DNA from: Acidobacteriota bacterium
GTDB taxonomy: Bacteria > Actinomycetota > Acidimicrobiia > Spongiisociales > UBA5794
DNA length: 33,232 nucleotides
Assembly (NCBI GenBank): GCA_022566415.1
Contig: JADFIY010000007.1
Coordinates: forward strand, 1 to 33,232
Reading direction: 5' to 3'
The notes below the pieces were generated by a model, which worked only from the letters and a program-made list of their open reading frames with translations, was not told where the DNA came from and made no database searches. Both the position numbers and the translations under genes were made by a program. Position 1 is the stretch's first letter. Every line of letters begins with the position of its first letter. Below, piece by piece: positions 6,249 to 20,494 of this stretch.

Positions 6249-6638
6249 ATGGCAACCAAGGTGAAGAGTAAAGAGCTGCTCGAGGCGTTTGAGGAGATGA
6301 GCGTCCTCGAACTGTCCGAGTTCCTCAAGGCCTTCGAGGAGAAATTCGATGTGACGGCGGCCGCACCCGTCGCCGTAGTCGCAGCCCCCGCTGGCGGTGG
6401 CGATGGCGAAGCCGCCGCCGAAGAGAAGGACGACTACGACGTCATGCTCACCGAAGTCGGCCAGAAGAAGGTGCAAGTGATCAAGGAGGTCCGCAACCTC
6501 ACCAGCCTCGGCCTGAAGGAGGCCAAGACGCTCGTGGACGGTGCGCCCGCGTCGGTCCTCGAGGGTGTGGACAAGGAAGCTGCCGAAAAGGCGAAGGAGG
6601 CCCTGGAGGTAGCCGGCGCCACGGTCGAGTTGAGGTAA
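6249..6638 (+). CDS. rplL: Large ribosomal subunit protein bL12 (L7/L12)
   Basis: L7/L12, 129 residues, the multicopy stalk protein that recruits translational GTPases. The N-terminal dimerisation domain ([24 protein letters not shown]) is followed by an Ala/Val/Gly hinge and the C-terminal factor-binding domain with [35 protein letters not shown] at 6237-6243 serves ATG 6249. It follows rplJ by 25 bases, the standard rplJL pair. A terminator-like hairpin and heptamers follow, which would reduce read-through into rpoBC. Confidence 0.97.
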   Translation: MATKVKSKELLEAFEEMSVLELSEFLKAFEEKFDVTAAAPVAVVAAPAGGGDGEAAAEEKDDYDVMLTEVGQKKVQVIKEVRNLTSLGLKEAKTLVDGAPASVLEGVDKEAAEKAKEALEVAGATVELR

Positions 6639-6643
6639 CGAAG

Positions 6644-6753
6644 ACGCAAGTCGCAAGTCGCAAGTCAAAACGGGAGACGGATCGGTCGAGAGCGAGCCCG
6701 CTTTTTGTTGATGTGGGTGCTGGGGGTTCCTGCTTGTGACCTGTGACTTGGGA
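6644..6753 (+). repeat. Heptamer repeat element, inverted arms (after rplL)
   Basis: ACGCAAG, TCGCAAG, TCGCAAG (6644-6664) begin six bases after the rplL stop codon. CTTGTGA, CCTGTGA, CTTGGGA (6733-6753) form the opposite arm. The terminator-like hairpin lies between the arms. Confidence 0.75.
6667..6705 (+). terminator. Possible intrinsic terminator between rplL and rpoB
   Basis: AAAACGGG (6667-6674) can pair with CCCGCTTTT (6697-6705) with one bulge, and five Ts run from 6702. The long loop makes it weaker than a classic terminator. It would allow partial separation of rplJL from rpoBC expression. Confidence 0.4.
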
Positions 6754-6772
6754 CTCATTGGTCGGATGACCC

Positions 6773-6802
6773 TTGACTCCTGGTCACGGTTCGCGGTATC
6801 GT
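6773..6802 (+). promoter_or_regulatory. Upstream promoter candidate for rpoBC
   Basis: TTGACT (6773-6778) and TATCGT (6797-6802), 18-bp spacer, in the 302-base rplL-rpoB gap. Confidence 0.45.
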
Positions 6803-6856
6803 CTGAGGGCAAGTTGAGTGTGTTTTCGCGACTCTCCATAGGAAGAGCCGGAATAG

Positions 6857-6886
6857 TTGTGCGCTATCCCGGTTTACTGCTATGCT
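6857..6886 (+). promoter_or_regulatory. Proximal promoter candidate for rpoBC
   Basis: TTGTGC (6857-6862) and TATGCT (6881-6886), 18-bp spacer. Its -35 hexamer is the same as that of the tRNA-Trp promoter. The start would be near 6892, leaving a leader of about 50 bases before rpoB. Confidence 0.6.
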
Positions 6887-6940
6887 CGGACGCTCGCCCT
6901 CGCCCGGTGGTCGTCGATTCTTATTTAGGAGGCCCCTCCT

Positions 6941-9900
6941 TTGGCACGTGCGCGCTCGACCCGATTGTCCTTTGCCAAACTGCCCGAAATCCAGCCACTA
7001 CCCGATCTTCTCGGTGTTCAACGCGAGTCATTCAAGATCTTCCTCGAGAGCGGCCTTCGCCAGATGTTCGAGGAAGTCTCCCCGATCGAAGACTTCACAG
7101 GAAACCTCGCGCTCGAGCTCACCGACCATCGATTCGGTGACCCGACCGAGACCATCGAAGAGGCCAAGGACCGCGACAGCAACTATTCGAACCCGCTATT
7201 CGTAACCGCCCGATTCCTCAACCGCGAGACCGGTGAGATCAAAGAGCAGCAGGTCTTTCTCGGCGACTTCCCGATGATGACCGACAACGGCACCTTCATC
7301 ATCAACGGAACCGAGCGCGTTGTCGTGAGCCAGCTCGTTCGCAGCCCCGGGGTGTACTACGACGTCAGCATCGACAAGACGACCGACCGCGATCTGTACT
7401 CGGGCAAGATCATCCCCGGCCGCGGTGCCTGGCTCGAGTTCGACGTCGACAAGAAGGAAACTGTCGGGATCAGGGTTGATCGCAAGCGTCGCCAGTTCGT
7501 GACGACGTTCATCCGCGCCCTCGGCATCGCAGAGACCGACGAGGAGATTCTCGCCCTGTTCGACGGCTCGCAGCTCATCGCCAACACCCTGGCGAAGGAC
7601 CCGACCGACAACAAGGACGAGGCATTGCTCGACCTGTACCGCAAGCTGCGGCCGGGAGAGCTGACCACAGTCGAGTCGGCCCGCGGGTTGATCAACACCC
7701 TGTTCAGCAACCCGAAGCGCTACGACCTCACCCGGGTCGGCCGCTACAAGCTGAACCAAAAACTCGGTCTTCCCCAAGTCGACCTCGACAAATACAGCAT
7801 CGCCGAGGACGGGTTGCTCACCGACGAGGACATCCTCAGCGCGATTCGCTACCTCATCGCCCTCCACGATGGCAAGGACGGGTTCCGCGTCGACGACATC
7901 GACAACTTCCAGAACCGGCGCGTCCGTACCGTCGGCGAGCTGATCCAAAACCAGATCCGGGTTGGGCTGAGCCGGCTGGAGCGTGTGGTCCGGGAGCGGA
8001 TGACAACCCAGGACCCGGAGGCGATCACGCCGCAAACGCTGATCAACATCCGGCCGGTCGTCGCTTCGATCAAGGAGTTTTTCGGCACCAGTCAGCTGAG
8101 CCAGTTCATGGACCAACCCAATCCGCTTGCCGGGCTCACCCATCGCCGTCGGTTGTCCGCCCTCGGTCCGGGTGGCCTTTCCAGGGAACGGGCCGGCTTC
8201 GAGGTCCGCGACGTGCACCCGTCCCACTACGGAAGGATGTGCCCGATCGAGACGCCGGAGGGTCCGAACATCGGCCTCATCGGGTCGCTGGCCTGCTACG
8301 CCAAGGTCAACCGCTTCGGTTTCATCGAGACCCCGTACCGCCGGGTCGTAAAAGGCAAGGTCACCCGCAAGATCGACTATCTGACGGCGTCCCTCGAAGA
8401 AGGGCACGTTATCGCCCAGGCGAATGCGCCGTTGAAGGAGGACGGATCGTTCGTCAACGACCGCGTCCTCGTCCGTAAGACCGGCGGTGAGGTCGACTCG
8501 GTCCCTCCCAAGGAAGTGGACTACATGGACGTGTCACCGAAGCAGCTCGTCTCGGTGTCGACGGCCCTGATCCCGTTCCTGGAGCACGATGACGCCAACC
8601 GCGCCCTCATGGGATCCAACATGCAGCGCCAGGCGGTACCGCTGATCACCACAGACGCCCCGCTGGTCGGTACCGGTATGGAAGAACGCGCCGCCACGGA
8701 CAGCGGCGACGTGATCCTCAGCCCCGTCTCCGGTGAGGTTGTGACCGTGACCGGCACCGAGATCGTGGTGAAGGAGGCCGACAGCAACAAGCGGCACACC
8801 TTCAAGTTGCAGAAGTTCGAGCGCTCCAACCAGGGCACCAATATCAACCAGAAGCCCGTCGTCAAGGAAGGCGACAAGGTCAGGCAGGGGACCGTGCTTG
8901 CCGATGGCCCTTCCACTGAGAATGGCGAGCTGGCGCTCGGACGCAACCTGCTGGTGGCGTTCATGCCGTGGAACGGGCACAACTTCGAGGATGCGATCGT
9001 CCTGTCGGAGCGGCTGGTCAAGGAAGATGTGCTCACCTCGATCCACATCGAAGAGCACGAGATCGAGGCCCGCGACACCAAGCTCGGCGCCGAGGAGATT
9101 ACGCGGGACATCCCGAACGTCGCCGAAGAGGTGCTCTCCGACCTCGACGACAGGGGCATCATCCGCATCGGAGCCGAGGTCGACCCAGGCGACTACCTCG
9201 TCGGCAAGATCACCCCCAAGGGTGAGACGGAGCTGACGCCGGAAGAGCGGCTGCTCCGTGCCATCTTCGGTGAGAAGGCGCGTGAGGTCCGCGACGTGTC
9301 CCTGAAGGTCCCGCACGGCGAGACCGGTAAGGCGATCGCGGTCAAGGAGTTCAGAAGGGACGAAGGTTACGACCTGCCTCCAGGTATGAACGAGCTCGTC
9401 CGCGTCTACGTTGCCAAGCAACGCAAGATCTCGGAAGGCGACAAGCTGGCCGGACGACACGGCAACAAGGGCGTGATCGCCAAGATCCTCCCCGAGGAGG
9501 ACATGCCGTTCCTTCCGGATGGCACCCCGGTCGACATCATCCTGTCGCCGCTTGGCGTTCCTTCCCGTATGAACCTCGGCCAGGTGCTCGAAACCCATCT
9601 CGGGTGGGGAGCGGCGCAGGGCTGGGAGCCGTTTGACGGCCTGGACAGCCCGGCGGCAAAGGGTGCGCCTGAGTGGACCAAGGTGGCAACTCCCGTGTTC
9701 GACGGCGCTCACGAGGACGAGATCCTCAAGGTACTCGAACACGCCAAACCCAACCGCGATGGTGACACCATGGTCAATGCCGTGGGCAAGGCCACGCTGT
9801 ACGACGGAAGGACCGGTGAGCCATTCGACTCGCCGATCACCGTCGGGTACATGTACATCATGAAGCTGGTCCACCTCGTGGACGACAAGATCCACGCCCG

Positions 9901-10294
9901 TTCCACCGGCCCGTACTCGATGATTACCCAGCAGCCGCTTGGCGGCAAGGCCCAGTTCGGCGGGCAGCGATTTGGAGAGATGGAGGTGTGGGCGCTCGAG
10001 GCATACGGCGCCGCTTACGCCCTCCAGGAGCTGCTGACGATCAAGTCCGACGATGTCCGTGGCCGGGTCAAGGTGTACGAGGCGATCGTCAAGGGCGAGA
10101 ACATCCCGGAACCCGGGATCCCTGAGTCATTCAAGGTACTGGTAAAGGAGATGCAGAGCCTCGGCCTCAACGTCGAGATGCTCTCCGCTGGTGAGGAAGT
10201 CGAGCTCGAGGACATCGAGGAGGACGTGTTCCGCACCGCGGCATCGCTTGGGATCGATATCTCTCGGCCGGAGAAGGCCGAAATCAACATCTAG
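6941..10294 (+). CDS. rpoB: DNA-directed RNA polymerase subunit beta
   Basis: RpoB, 1117 residues, forms one side of the polymerase active cleft. I chose TTG 6941 because a perfect AGGAGG (6927-6932) lies eight bases before it and the protein then begins at the family N-terminus ([18 protein letters not shown]). The rifampicin-binding region reads [22 protein letters not shown]: relative to E. coli, position 518 is Pro and 522 is Ala, while Asp516, His526 and Ser531 are kept. The catalytic-site segments [20 protein letters not shown] and [15 protein letters not shown] are intact, as is the C-terminal [20 protein letters not shown]. It is followed by rpoC with 11 bases between stop and start. 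Confidence 0.98.
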   Translation: MARARSTRLSFAKLPEIQPLPDLLGVQRESFKIFLESGLRQMFEEVSPIEDFTGNLALELTDHRFGDPTETIEEAKDRDSNYSNPLFVTARFLNRETGEIKEQQVFLGDFPMMTDNGTFIINGTERVVVSQLVRSPGVYYDVSIDKTTDRDLYSGKIIPGRGAWLEFDVDKKETVGIRVDRKRRQFVTTFIRALGIAETDEEILALFDGSQLIANTLAKDPTDNKDEALLDLYRKLRPGELTTVESARGLINTLFSNPKRYDLTRVGRYKLNQKLGLPQVDLDKYSIAEDGLLTDEDILSAIRYLIALHDGKDGFRVDDIDNFQNRRVRTVGELIQNQIRVGLSRLERVVRERMTTQDPEAITPQTLINIRPVVASIKEFFGTSQLSQFMDQPNPLAGLTHRRRLSALGPGGLSRERAGFEVRDVHPSHYGRMCPIETPEGPNIGLIGSLACYAKVNRFGFIETPYRRVVKGKVTRKIDYLTASLEEGHVIAQANAPLKEDGSFVNDRVLVRKTGGEVDSVPPKEVDYMDVSPKQLVSVSTALIPFLEHDDANRALMGSNMQRQAVPLITTDAPLVGTGMEERAATDSGDVILSPVSGEVVTVTGTEIVVKEADSNKRHTFKLQKFERSNQGTNINQKPVVKEGDKVRQGTVLADGPSTENGELALGRNLLVAFMPWNGHNFEDAIVLSERLVKEDVLTSIHIEEHEIEARDTKLGAEEITRDIPNVAEEVLSDLDDRGIIRIGAEVDPGDYLVGKITPKGETELTPEERLLRAIFGEKAREVRDVSLKVPHGETGKAIAVKEFRRDEGYDLPPGMNELVRVYVAKQRKISEGDKLAGRHGNKGVIAKILPEEDMPFLPDGTPVDIILSPLGVPSRMNLGQVLETHLGWGAAQGWEPFDGLDSPAAKGAPEWTKVATPVFDGAHEDEILKVLEHAKPNRDGDTMVNAVGKATLYDGRTGEPFDSPITVGYMYIMKLVHLVDDKIHARSTGPYSMITQQPLGGKAQFGGQRFGEMEVWALEAYGAAYALQELLTIKSDDVRGRVKVYEAIVKGENIPEPGIPESFKVLVKEMQSLGLNVEMLSAGEEVELEDIEEDVFRTAASLGIDISRPEKAEINI

Positions 10295-10305
10295 GGGTAG
10301 GCATA

Positions 10306-14232
<3,927 letters not shown>

Positions 14233-14236
14233 GCAG

Positions 14237-14267
14237 ATCGGTTCCCCCGCGCAGCGGGGGAACCGAT
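14237..14267 (+). terminator. Strong terminator hairpin after rpoC
   Basis: ATCGGTTCCCCCGC (14237-14250) pairs perfectly over 14 bp with GCGGGGGAACCGAT (14254-14267) around a GCA loop, four bases after the rpoC stop. There is no T-run behind it. Confidence 0.75.
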
Positions 14268-14295
14268 GTAGTCCGTATTACGTAGTCCGTATTAC
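14268..14295 (+). repeat. Heptamer repeat array, GTAGTCC/GTATTAC
   Basis: Alternating heptamers GTAGTCC, GTATTAC, GTAGTCC, GTATTAC directly abut the rpoC terminator hairpin. Confidence 0.8.
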
Positions 14296-14336
14296 GTAGC
14301 GCCTACCTGTCCTCATAACCCTCCTACCCTTCACGC

Positions 14337-15071
14337 ATGCTGAAGTTCCCACTACTCGGCGTTCCGGTGACCGTCCATTGGTCGTTTCTGATCGTCGCCT
14401 TCTTCGGCATCAGGAGGTACGACACTGCTCTTGAGATTGCGGCTTGGACCGGAGCCGTGTTCCTCGCCGTTCTCCTCCACGAGTCGGGGCATGCCTTCAC
14501 TGCCAGGGGCTACGGCGCCACAGGTGTGACGATCACCCTTTTCGCCCTCGGTGGCTATACCCAGTGGGTGCCGAGAACGACGATGAGCCCTGGGAAGCGC
14601 CTTGTCGTGTCCGCGGCAGGATCCGCCGTCGGGATAGCGGCCGGATTGTTGATTCTCGGATTCGGTCGTGGTGGTGGCTATCAGAGTTTCCCCCTATGGG
14701 GAGTCGCCTTCCTCGATACGTTTGTTCTCGTCGGGTTGTTCTGGGGCGTACTCAACTGGATCCCTCTGCTCCCGCTCGACGGCGGGCATATGCTCAACCA
14801 CGCGCTGGCGATCATCTGGCCGAAGAGGGCGGACACTATCGCCACCGCGGTATCGACCGTCGTCGGCGTTGGGCTCATCGCCACCGCTTTCTATTTCCAG
14901 CAAACCTTTATCGCCATCTTCCTGGTGTTCATCCTGCTCAGCGGGTTGAGGTCCCGCCCCCGCCCCAGTCGGCAGGTGCCCTCGAACGAGCAGCCCACGA
15001 TCGCACCCCACCCGCCGGCGGAACCGACGCCGAAGGAGCCCGAACAGGAACCGCCGGCGTTTCCGATCTGA
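14337..15071 (+). CDS. M50-family site-2 protease, integral membrane metalloprotease
   Basis: A 244-residue membrane protein of the zinc metalloprotease family that cuts substrates within the membrane. The HExxH motif is HESGH at residues 48-52 in a hydrophobic segment. The third zinc ligand is Asp148 in NWIPLLPLDGG. The N-terminus (FPLLGVPVTVHWSF) is typical of the SpoIVFB-like/Rip3-like group. About five to six hydrophobic segments are visible. The C-terminal ~45 residues are proline- and glutamate-rich and probably cytosolic and disordered; I see no PDZ or CBS domain. No Shine-Dalgarno precedes ATG 14337, but TACCCT ends six bases before it, so a leaderless mRNA is possible. Its substrate is unknown; anti-sigma factors are common substrates of the family. 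Confidence 0.9.
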   Translation: MLKFPLLGVPVTVHWSFLIVAFFGIRRYDTALEIAAWTGAVFLAVLLHESGHAFTARGYGATGVTITLFALGGYTQWVPRTTMSPGKRLVVSAAGSAVGIAAGLLILGFGRGGGYQSFPLWGVAFLDTFVLVGLFWGVLNWIPLLPLDGGHMLNHALAIIWPKRADTIATAVSTVVGVGLIATAFYFQQTFIAIFLVFILLSGLRSRPRPSRQVPSNEQPTIAPHPPAEPTPKEPEQEPPAFPI

Positions 15072-15116
15072 GCACGTCTACTGATCTACTTTCTTGCTAC
15101 TGATCTCCTGAGGGAT

Positions 15117-15146
15117 TGCGTACTAGTCCGTGGCACCGATATACTC
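15117..15146 (+). promoter_or_regulatory. Promoter for the str operon (rpsL-rpsG-fusA-tuf)
   Basis: TTGCGT (15117-15122) and TATACT (15141-15146) with an 18-bp spacer. The predicted start near 15153 gives a leader of about 180 bases, which holds small hairpins TTGAG/CTCAA (15181-15194) and GTGAGC/GCTCAC (15204-15221), possibly a ribosomal-protein control site. Confidence 0.6.
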
Positions 15147-15334
15147 TCGTTCCGGTATCCCGCCGGAGCCTGCGCTTACTTTGAGGTGCCTCAAGGTGCG
15201 GTCGTGAGCGGAGAGGCTCACCGAGGGGATCGGCGAAGCTAGGTGGCGACGCCGATTTTCGTTCGTAAGAACCCCGGTTCCGAACATGGGTCGAGGTGTG
15301 TCGCCAAGACAGGCGAGAAAGGGGCGGTACTCAC

Positions 15335-15706
15335 GTGCCGACCGTGCAGCAGCTGGTCCGTAAGGGCCGGAAGCCAAAATCGAAGAAGTCCAAGACCGTC
15401 GGTCTTGCCGGCTCCCCGCAGCGAAGGGGAGTCTGCACCCGCGTCTACACGGTGACGCCGAAGAAGCCGAATTCGGCGCTGCGTAAGGTTGCCCGCATTC
15501 GTCTCACCTCTGGTGCAGAGATCACCGCGTACATCCCCGGCGAAGGCCACAACTTGCAGGAGCACTCGATTGTGCTGGTCAGAGGCGGCCGGGTGAAGGA
15601 TCTCCCCGGTGTTCGCTACAAGGTCATTCGTGGCGCCCTGGACGCTTCCGGCGTCGACGGGCGCAAGCAAGCTCGATCTCGCTACGGCACGAAGAAAGGG
15701 TCGTAA
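15335..15706 (+). CDS. rpsL: Small ribosomal subunit protein uS12
   Basis: S12, 123 residues, at the decoding centre. GTG 15335 gives the family N-terminus [12 protein letters not shown], and GAAAGGGG (15317-15324) lies about ten bases before it. Conserved segments [22 protein letters not shown] and the [19 protein letters not shown] region are present. The lysines linked to streptomycin resistance in other bacteria (in TPKKPNS and in GGRVKDLPG) are the sensitive wild-type residues. First gene of the str operon. Confidence 0.97.
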   Translation: MPTVQQLVRKGRKPKSKKSKTVGLAGSPQRRGVCTRVYTVTPKKPNSALRKVARIRLTSGAEITAYIPGEGHNLQEHSIVLVRGGRVKDLPGVRYKVIRGALDASGVDGRKQARSRYGTKKGS

Positions 15707-15708
15707 GC

Positions 15709-16176
15709 ATGCGTCGTGCCCCTGCAGAGGTCCGCAAACTCGAACCGGATCCGGTCCACCGCTCTGTCCTCGTCACCCAGCTCATCAACAACGTGCTGGG
15801 GCGGGGCAAAAAGGGCGTGGCCCGGCGCATCGTCTATGGGGCGTTGGACACCGTCGAGCAGCGCACAGGCGACGATCCGCTGAAGACACTGCAACGCGCC
15901 ATGGACAACGTCAAACCGTCCGTCGAGGTGCGCTCCCGTCGTGTCGGTGGCTCCTCCTATCAGGTCCCCGTCGAGGTCCGGCCCCGTCGCTCCCAAACGC
16001 TCGCCGTTCGCTGGCTGGTCGAGTTCGCCCGCAAACGCAAGGAGCCCACTATGGCCGTACGCCTGGCCAACGAGATCCTCGACGCAGCCAATCGCACCGG
16101 CGCCGCGGTCAAACGCCGCGAGGACATCCACAAGATGGCCGAGTCCAACAAGGCCTTCGCCCACTACCGCTGGTAG
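15709..16176 (+). CDS. rpsG: Small ribosomal subunit protein uS7
   Basis: S7, 155 residues, organises the head of the 30S subunit. The N-terminus [28 protein letters not shown] and the central [23 protein letters not shown] segment are characteristic. The stop of rpsL is two bases before ATG 15709. Length is typical. S7 often represses the str operon through the rpsL-rpsG junction, but here the gap is too short for an E. coli-like site. Confidence 0.97.
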   Translation: MRRAPAEVRKLEPDPVHRSVLVTQLINNVLGRGKKGVARRIVYGALDTVEQRTGDDPLKTLQRAMDNVKPSVEVRSRRVGGSSYQVPVEVRPRRSQTLAVRWLVEFARKRKEPTMAVRLANEILDAANRTGAAVKRREDIHKMAESNKAFAHYRW

Positions 16177-16196
16177 AGCACGAGAAGAACACGACC

Positions 16197-18281
16197 ATGG
16201 CACGCACCGTCCCCCTAGAGAAAATCCGCAACATCGGGATCATGGCCCACATCGACGCGGGCAAAACCACGACGACCGAGCGGATCCTCTATTACACCGG
16301 GCGCACCTACAAGATGGGTGAGGTCCATGACGGCGCGGCCGTAATGGATTGGATGGAGCAGGAGCGGGAGCGCGGTATCACCATCACCGCCGCCGCAACC
16401 ACTGCAGAGTGGAATGACCACACGATCAACATCATCGACACACCCGGACACGTCGACTTCACGGTCGAGGTCGAGCGATCGCTTCGCATCCTCGACGGGG
16501 CGGTTGCAGTCTTCGACGCGGTCTCCGGTGTCGAGCCCCAGTCGGAGACGGTATGGCGCCAGGCAGACAAGTACGGCGTTCCCAGGATCAGTTTCATCAA
16601 CAAGATGGACCGCGTTGGGGCCGACTTCTTCGCCTCGATGCAGTCGATCGTGGACCGCCTCGGCGGTAACCCGGTTGCGATTCAGGTCCCGATGGGCGCA
16701 GAAGCCGACTTCGGTGGTGTCATCGACCTTGTCGAGATGAAGGCCATCGTGTGGCACGACGAGCAAGGCAAGGAGCGCGAGGTCATCGACATCCCGAAAG
16801 AGTACGCGGAGCTCGCCGAGGAGTGGCACCACAAGATGCTCGACGTCGTCGCCGCTGAGGACGAGTCCCTGCTCGAGAAGTACCTCGAGGACCACGAGCT
16901 CGATCCGAGCGAGATCCGACGCGTGATTCGCAAGGGAACGATCAACCGCGACTTCGTGCCGGTACTGTGTGGAGCTGCCTTCAAGAACAAAGGTATCCAG
17001 CCGCTCCTGGACGCCGTCGTCGCCTATCTCCCCGCTCCCACCGATCTTCCACCGGTACAAGGCTTCAAGCCCGGCCACGAGGAAGAACGCCTGGAACGTC
17101 CCCCTTCGGATGACGCTCCTTTCTCTGCGCTGGCCTTCAAGATCATGACCGACCCCTACGTCGGCAAGCTGACCTATCTGCGCGTCTACTCGGGCACGGT
17201 GAAAAAGGGCGATTCGGTCCTCAACTCTGTCGACGGCAAGAAGGAGCGATTCGGGCGCCTGCTCCACATGCATGCCGCCAGTCAGGAAGATGTCGACGAG
17301 ATTCGCACCGGCGACATCGTGGCTGCCGTCGGGCTCAAGCACACCAGCACCGGCGACACACTCACCGCCATCAACGACGGGATTCAGCTCGAGTCGATGA
17401 CCTTCCCCGACCCGGTGATCTCGGTCGCCATCGAGCCCAAGACCAGGAGCGACCAGGAAAAGCTTGGAGAGGCGTTGACCAAGCTCTCTGAGGAGGACCC
17501 CACGTTCCAGGTGCACGGGGATGAGGAGACCGGCCAGACGATCATCGCCGGGATGGGCGAGCTGCACCTCGAGGTGATCGTGGACCGCCTGGTACGTGAG
17601 TTCAGCGTCGAGGCCAACGTCGGACGCCCCCAGGTTGCCTACCGAGAGACCATCAAGCGGGCGGTGCACAAGATCGATGCCAAGTTCAAGCGACAGACCG
17701 GTGGCCACGGCATGTTCGGGCACGTCGTCGTCGACCTCGAGCCCCTCCCACCCGGGAGCGGGTTCCTGTTCGAGGACCGGGTCAAGGGCGGCAACGTCCC
17801 CCGCGAGTACATCCCCGCCGTGGAAAAGGGCATGCGCCAGGCGCTCGACGCAGGGATCCTCGCCGGGTACCCGCTCGTCGACGTGAAAGCTTCGCTCGTC
17901 GACGGCTCGAGCCACGCCGTGGACTCGAGTGAGATGGCGTTTCGTATCGCAGGTTCGATGGCCCTCAAGAATGCTGCTTCGGCGGCCGGCGTCAAATTGC
18001 TGGAGCCGATCATGGAGGTCGAGGTCGTCACCCCCGAGGACTATATGGGTGACGTCATCGGCGACCTCTCTGCCCGCAGAGGCAAGGTCGAAGCGATGGA
18101 ACAGCGAGATCAGGCCAGGGTCGTCAAGGCGATGGTGCCGCTCGCGGAGATGTTCGGCTACGCCACTGATCTTCGGTCCCGTACCCAGGGTCGTGCCAAC
18201 TACACGATGCAATTCCACTCATATCAAGAAGTCCCTACGGCCGCCGCGCGGGAAATCGTGGCCAAGGTCAGAGGCGAATAG
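16197..18281 (+). CDS. fusA: Elongation factor G
   Basis: EF-G, 694 residues, the GTPase that drives translocation. The G domain has [19 protein letters not shown] (P loop near residues 18-30), the RGITI switch, DTPGHVDFT and NKMD motifs. Domains II to V follow, including the domain [12 protein letters not shown] loop and the C-terminal [14 protein letters not shown]. The ATG is 20 bases after the rpsG stop. Codons end mostly in C or G, in strong contrast to the following tuf. A long open frame on the opposite strand is a by-product of this bias. Confidence 0.98.
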   Translation: MARTVPLEKIRNIGIMAHIDAGKTTTTERILYYTGRTYKMGEVHDGAAVMDWMEQERERGITITAAATTAEWNDHTINIIDTPGHVDFTVEVERSLRILDGAVAVFDAVSGVEPQSETVWRQADKYGVPRISFINKMDRVGADFFASMQSIVDRLGGNPVAIQVPMGAEADFGGVIDLVEMKAIVWHDEQGKEREVIDIPKEYAELAEEWHHKMLDVVAAEDESLLEKYLEDHELDPSEIRRVIRKGTINRDFVPVLCGAAFKNKGIQPLLDAVVAYLPAPTDLPPVQGFKPGHEEERLERPPSDDAPFSALAFKIMTDPYVGKLTYLRVYSGTVKKGDSVLNSVDGKKERFGRLLHMHAASQEDVDEIRTGDIVAAVGLKHTSTGDTLTAINDGIQLESMTFPDPVISVAIEPKTRSDQEKLGEALTKLSEEDPTFQVHGDEETGQTIIAGMGELHLEVIVDRLVREFSVEANVGRPQVAYRETIKRAVHKIDAKFKRQTGGHGMFGHVVVDLEPLPPGSGFLFEDRVKGGNVPREYIPAVEKGMRQALDAGILAGYPLVDVKASLVDGSSHAVDSSEMAFRIAGSMALKNAASAAGVKLLEPIMEVEVVTPEDYMGDVIGDLSARRGKVEAMEQRDQARVVKAMVPLAEMFGYATDLRSRTQGRANYTMQFHSYQEVPTAAAREIVAKVRGE

Positions 18282-18294
18282 GAGGAGAGCGCTG

Positions 18295-19485
18295 ATGGCG
18301 AAGGAGAAGTTTGTGCGGTCGAAGCCGCATGTGAATGTGGGGACGATTGGTCATATTGATCATGGGAAGACGACGTTGACGGCGGCGATTACGAAGGTGT
18401 TGGCTGAGGCGGGTGTGGGGGCTACGAAGTTTACGGCGTTTGATGAGATTGATAAGGCTCCTGAGGAGCGGGAGCGGGGGATCACGATTGCGATTTCGCA
18501 TGTGGAGTATGAGACGCCGAATCGTCATTATGCGCATGTAGATATGCCGGGGCATGCGGATTATGTCAAGAACATGATTACGGGTGCTGCGCAGGTGGAT
18601 GGTGCGATTTTGGTGGTGTCGGCTGCGGATGGTCCGATGCCGCAGACTCGTGAGCATGTGTTGTTGGCGCGTCAGGTTGGGGTGCCGTACATCGTGGTGT
18701 TTATGAACAAGACGGATCAGGTTGATGATGATGAGCTTTTGGATCTTGTCGAGCTCGAGGTTCGTGAGTTGTTGTCTGAGTATGAGTTTCCTGGTGATGA
18801 CGTTCCGGTGGTGCGGGGTTCGGCTTTGAAGGCGTTGGAGGGGGATGTGGGTGAGGCTGCGCATGTCACTGAGTTGATGGAGGCGGTGGATTCGTATGTT
18901 CCTGAGCCGGTTCGGGAGATGGATAAGCCGTTTTTGATGCCGGTTGAGGATGTGTTTTCGATTACTGGTCGTGGGACGGTGGTGACGGGTCGTGTTGAGC
19001 AGGGGATGTTGAATGTTGGTGATGCGGTGGAGATTGTCGGGTTGCGTGAGTTGCAGAAGACGACGGTGACTGGTGTGGAGATGTTCCGTAAGTTGTTGGA
19101 TGAGGCTCAGGCTGGCGACAATGTTGGGTTGTTGTTGCGTGGGATTGGTAAGGAGGATGTGGAGCGGGGTCAGGTGGTGGCTGATCCGGGTTCGATTACT
19201 CCCCATATGGTGTTCGAGGCTCAGGTGTATGTGTTGACCAAGGAGGAGGGTGGTCGCCATAACCCGTTTTTTGATGGGTATCGGCCGCAGTTCTATTTCC
19301 GGACGACTGATGTGACTGGTTCGGTGAAGTTGCCGGAGGGGACCGAGATGGTGATGCCTGGTGATAACACCGAGATGACGGTGACGTTGGGTAAGGCGAT
19401 TGCTATGGATCAGGGTCTCCGGTTCGCTATCCGTGAGGGTGGCCGTACCGTCGGCGCCGGCCGGGTAGTAGAGATCATCGAATGA
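18295..19485 (+). CDS. tuf: Elongation factor Tu (second, complete tuf copy)
   Basis: EF-Tu, 396 residues. [15 protein letters not shown] (P loop), the RGITI switch, [15 protein letters not shown] and the NKTD base-recognition motif are all present, followed by the two beta-barrel domains. GGAGGAG (18281-18287) overlaps the fusA stop and serves ATG 18295. The codons are very unlike the neighbours: none of the first 61 codons after ATG ends in C, whereas most fusA codons do. From about 19414 to the end the codons return to the local GC-rich style. The last 131 bases match the truncated copy at the window start except for the final codon and stop. Confidence 0.98.
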   Translation: MAKEKFVRSKPHVNVGTIGHIDHGKTTLTAAITKVLAEAGVGATKFTAFDEIDKAPEERERGITIAISHVEYETPNRHYAHVDMPGHADYVKNMITGAAQVDGAILVVSAADGPMPQTREHVLLARQVGVPYIVVFMNKTDQVDDDELLDLVELEVRELLSEYEFPGDDVPVVRGSALKALEGDVGEAAHVTELMEAVDSYVPEPVREMDKPFLMPVEDVFSITGRGTVVTGRVEQGMLNVGDAVEIVGLRELQKTTVTGVEMFRKLLDEAQAGDNVGLLLRGIGKEDVERGQVVADPGSITPHMVFEAQVYVLTKEEGGRHNPFFDGYRPQFYFRTTDVTGSVKLPEGTEMVMPGDNTEMTVTLGKAIAMDQGLRFAIREGGRTVGAGRVVEIIE

Positions 19486-19486
19486 G

Positions 19487-19521
19487 ACGTATCACGGACT
19501 ACGTAATACGTAATACGTAAT
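19487..19521 (+). repeat. Heptamer repeat array, ACGTAAT type (tuf-rpsJ gap)
   Basis: ACGTATC, ACGGACT, ACGTAAT, ACGTAAT, ACGTAAT start one base after the tuf stop codon and fill half of the gap to rpsJ. I see no promoter in this gap, so rpsJ is probably read from the str promoter. Confidence 0.85.
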
Positions 19522-19550
19522 ACGGCGAGCGAGGAACGAGCGAGCACAAA

Positions 19551-19865
19551 ATGGCTGAAACCGAACATCGGATCAGGATCAAGCTCAAGGCCTACGACCA
19601 CTCGGTGGTTGATGAGTCCGCGCGCAAGATCGCAGAGACGGTGATCCGTACCCAGGCGAAGATCAAAGGTCCGATACCGCTGCCGACGCGGATCCACCGC
19701 TACACGGTCATTCGCGGCCCGCATGTGCACAAGACGAGTCGCGAGCACTTCGAGATCCGCATCCACAAGCGCCTCATCGACATTCTGGAGCCCACGCCGA
19801 AGACGGTCGACGCGCTGATGCGGCTCGACCTCCCTGCCGGCGTTGTAGTGGAGATCAAGACGTGA
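19551..19865 (+). CDS. rpsJ: Small ribosomal subunit protein uS10
   Basis: S10 (NusE), 104 residues, part of the 30S head and of the NusB-NusE antitermination complex. Conserved [20 protein letters not shown] and [19 protein letters not shown] segments are clear. ATG 19551 has only a distant GAGGA upstream. The stop overlaps the rplC GTG (GTGA). First gene of the merged S10-spc block. Confidence 0.97.
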   Translation: MAETEHRIRIKLKAYDHSVVDESARKIAETVIRTQAKIKGPIPLPTRIHRYTVIRGPHVHKTSREHFEIRIHKRLIDILEPTPKTVDALMRLDLPAGVVVEIKT

Positions 19866-20494
19866 ACATGATCATTGGTGAGAAGCTGGGCATGACCCAG
19901 GTCTTCGATGACGAGAACCGGGCAATCCCGGTGACCGTGATCAAGGCCGGTCCTGTTCGCGTCACCCAGATCAAGCGACCTGAAACCGACGGCTACGCCG
20001 CCGTCCAGATCGCATATAAGGAGATGGCAGCCGCCAACCGAGCGCAGTCCGGCCACTTCGCCAAAGCCGGCGTGGCTCCGCACCGTCACGTCGTTGAGGT
20101 CAGGGTCGACGACGTCGACGAATACGAGCTCGGCCAGGAGATCACGATCGGCGAGGTGCTGGAAGCCGGGCAACGCGCAGACGCCGCCGGAATATCCAAA
20201 GGCAAAGGGTTTGCCGGTGTCATGAAGCGCCACGGATTCAAGGGCGCGAGCTCCAGCCACGGCGTGCACAAGGTGCACCGCTCCCCCGGATCCATCGGAG
20301 CCTGCGCCACGCCTGCCAGGGTATTCAAGGGCAAGCGGATGCCGGGCCGTATGGGCGGTGATCAGACCACGATCCTGAACCTCGAGGTGATACAGGTCGA
20401 CGCCGACCGGAACGTCCTCCTGCTCAAGGGTGCGGTTCCCGGGCCCAAGGGCGCAATCGTGCTGATTCGAGAGGCGGTGAAGCAGCGTGCCTGA
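19862..20494 (+). CDS. rplC: Large ribosomal subunit protein uL3
   Basis: L3, 210 residues from GTG 19862, overlapping the rpsJ stop. An ATG at 19868 (protein starting [13 protein letters not shown]) is an equally plausible start. The family signature [24 protein letters not shown] and [24 protein letters not shown] loop near the peptidyl-transferase centre are intact. The end overlaps rplD by eight bases. Confidence 0.97.
   Translation: MNMIIGEKLGMTQVFDDENRAIPVTVIKAGPVRVTQIKRPETDGYAAVQIAYKEMAAANRAQSGHFAKAGVAPHRHVVEVRVDDVDEYELGQEITIGEVLEAGQRADAAGISKGKGFAGVMKRHGFKGASSSHGVHKVHRSPGSIGACATPARVFKGKRMPGRMGGDQTTILNLEVIQVDADRNVLLLKGAVPGPKGAIVLIREAVKQRA

Noticed and set aside
5952-6839. A minus-strand frame with SQPRRPQ-type repeats opposite rplJ/rplL
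   Set aside because: The repeats are only the reverse reading of the rplJ tail repeats, and it crosses the complete rplL gene.
8534-9895. Long minus-strand frame opposite rpoB
   Set aside because: Shadow of rpoB codon bias; no start signal or recognisable domain.
16215-18218. A 667-codon open frame on the minus strand opposite fusA
   Set aside because: It is the mirror of a GC-rich gene with G/C third positions; it has no family resemblance, and EF-G is complete on the + strand.
18268-19260. A 330-codon minus-strand frame opposite tuf, rich in Arg, His, Leu and Thr
   Set aside because: It results from the unusual G/T-ending codons of tuf, which remove stop codons on the other strand; composition is unlike a protein.
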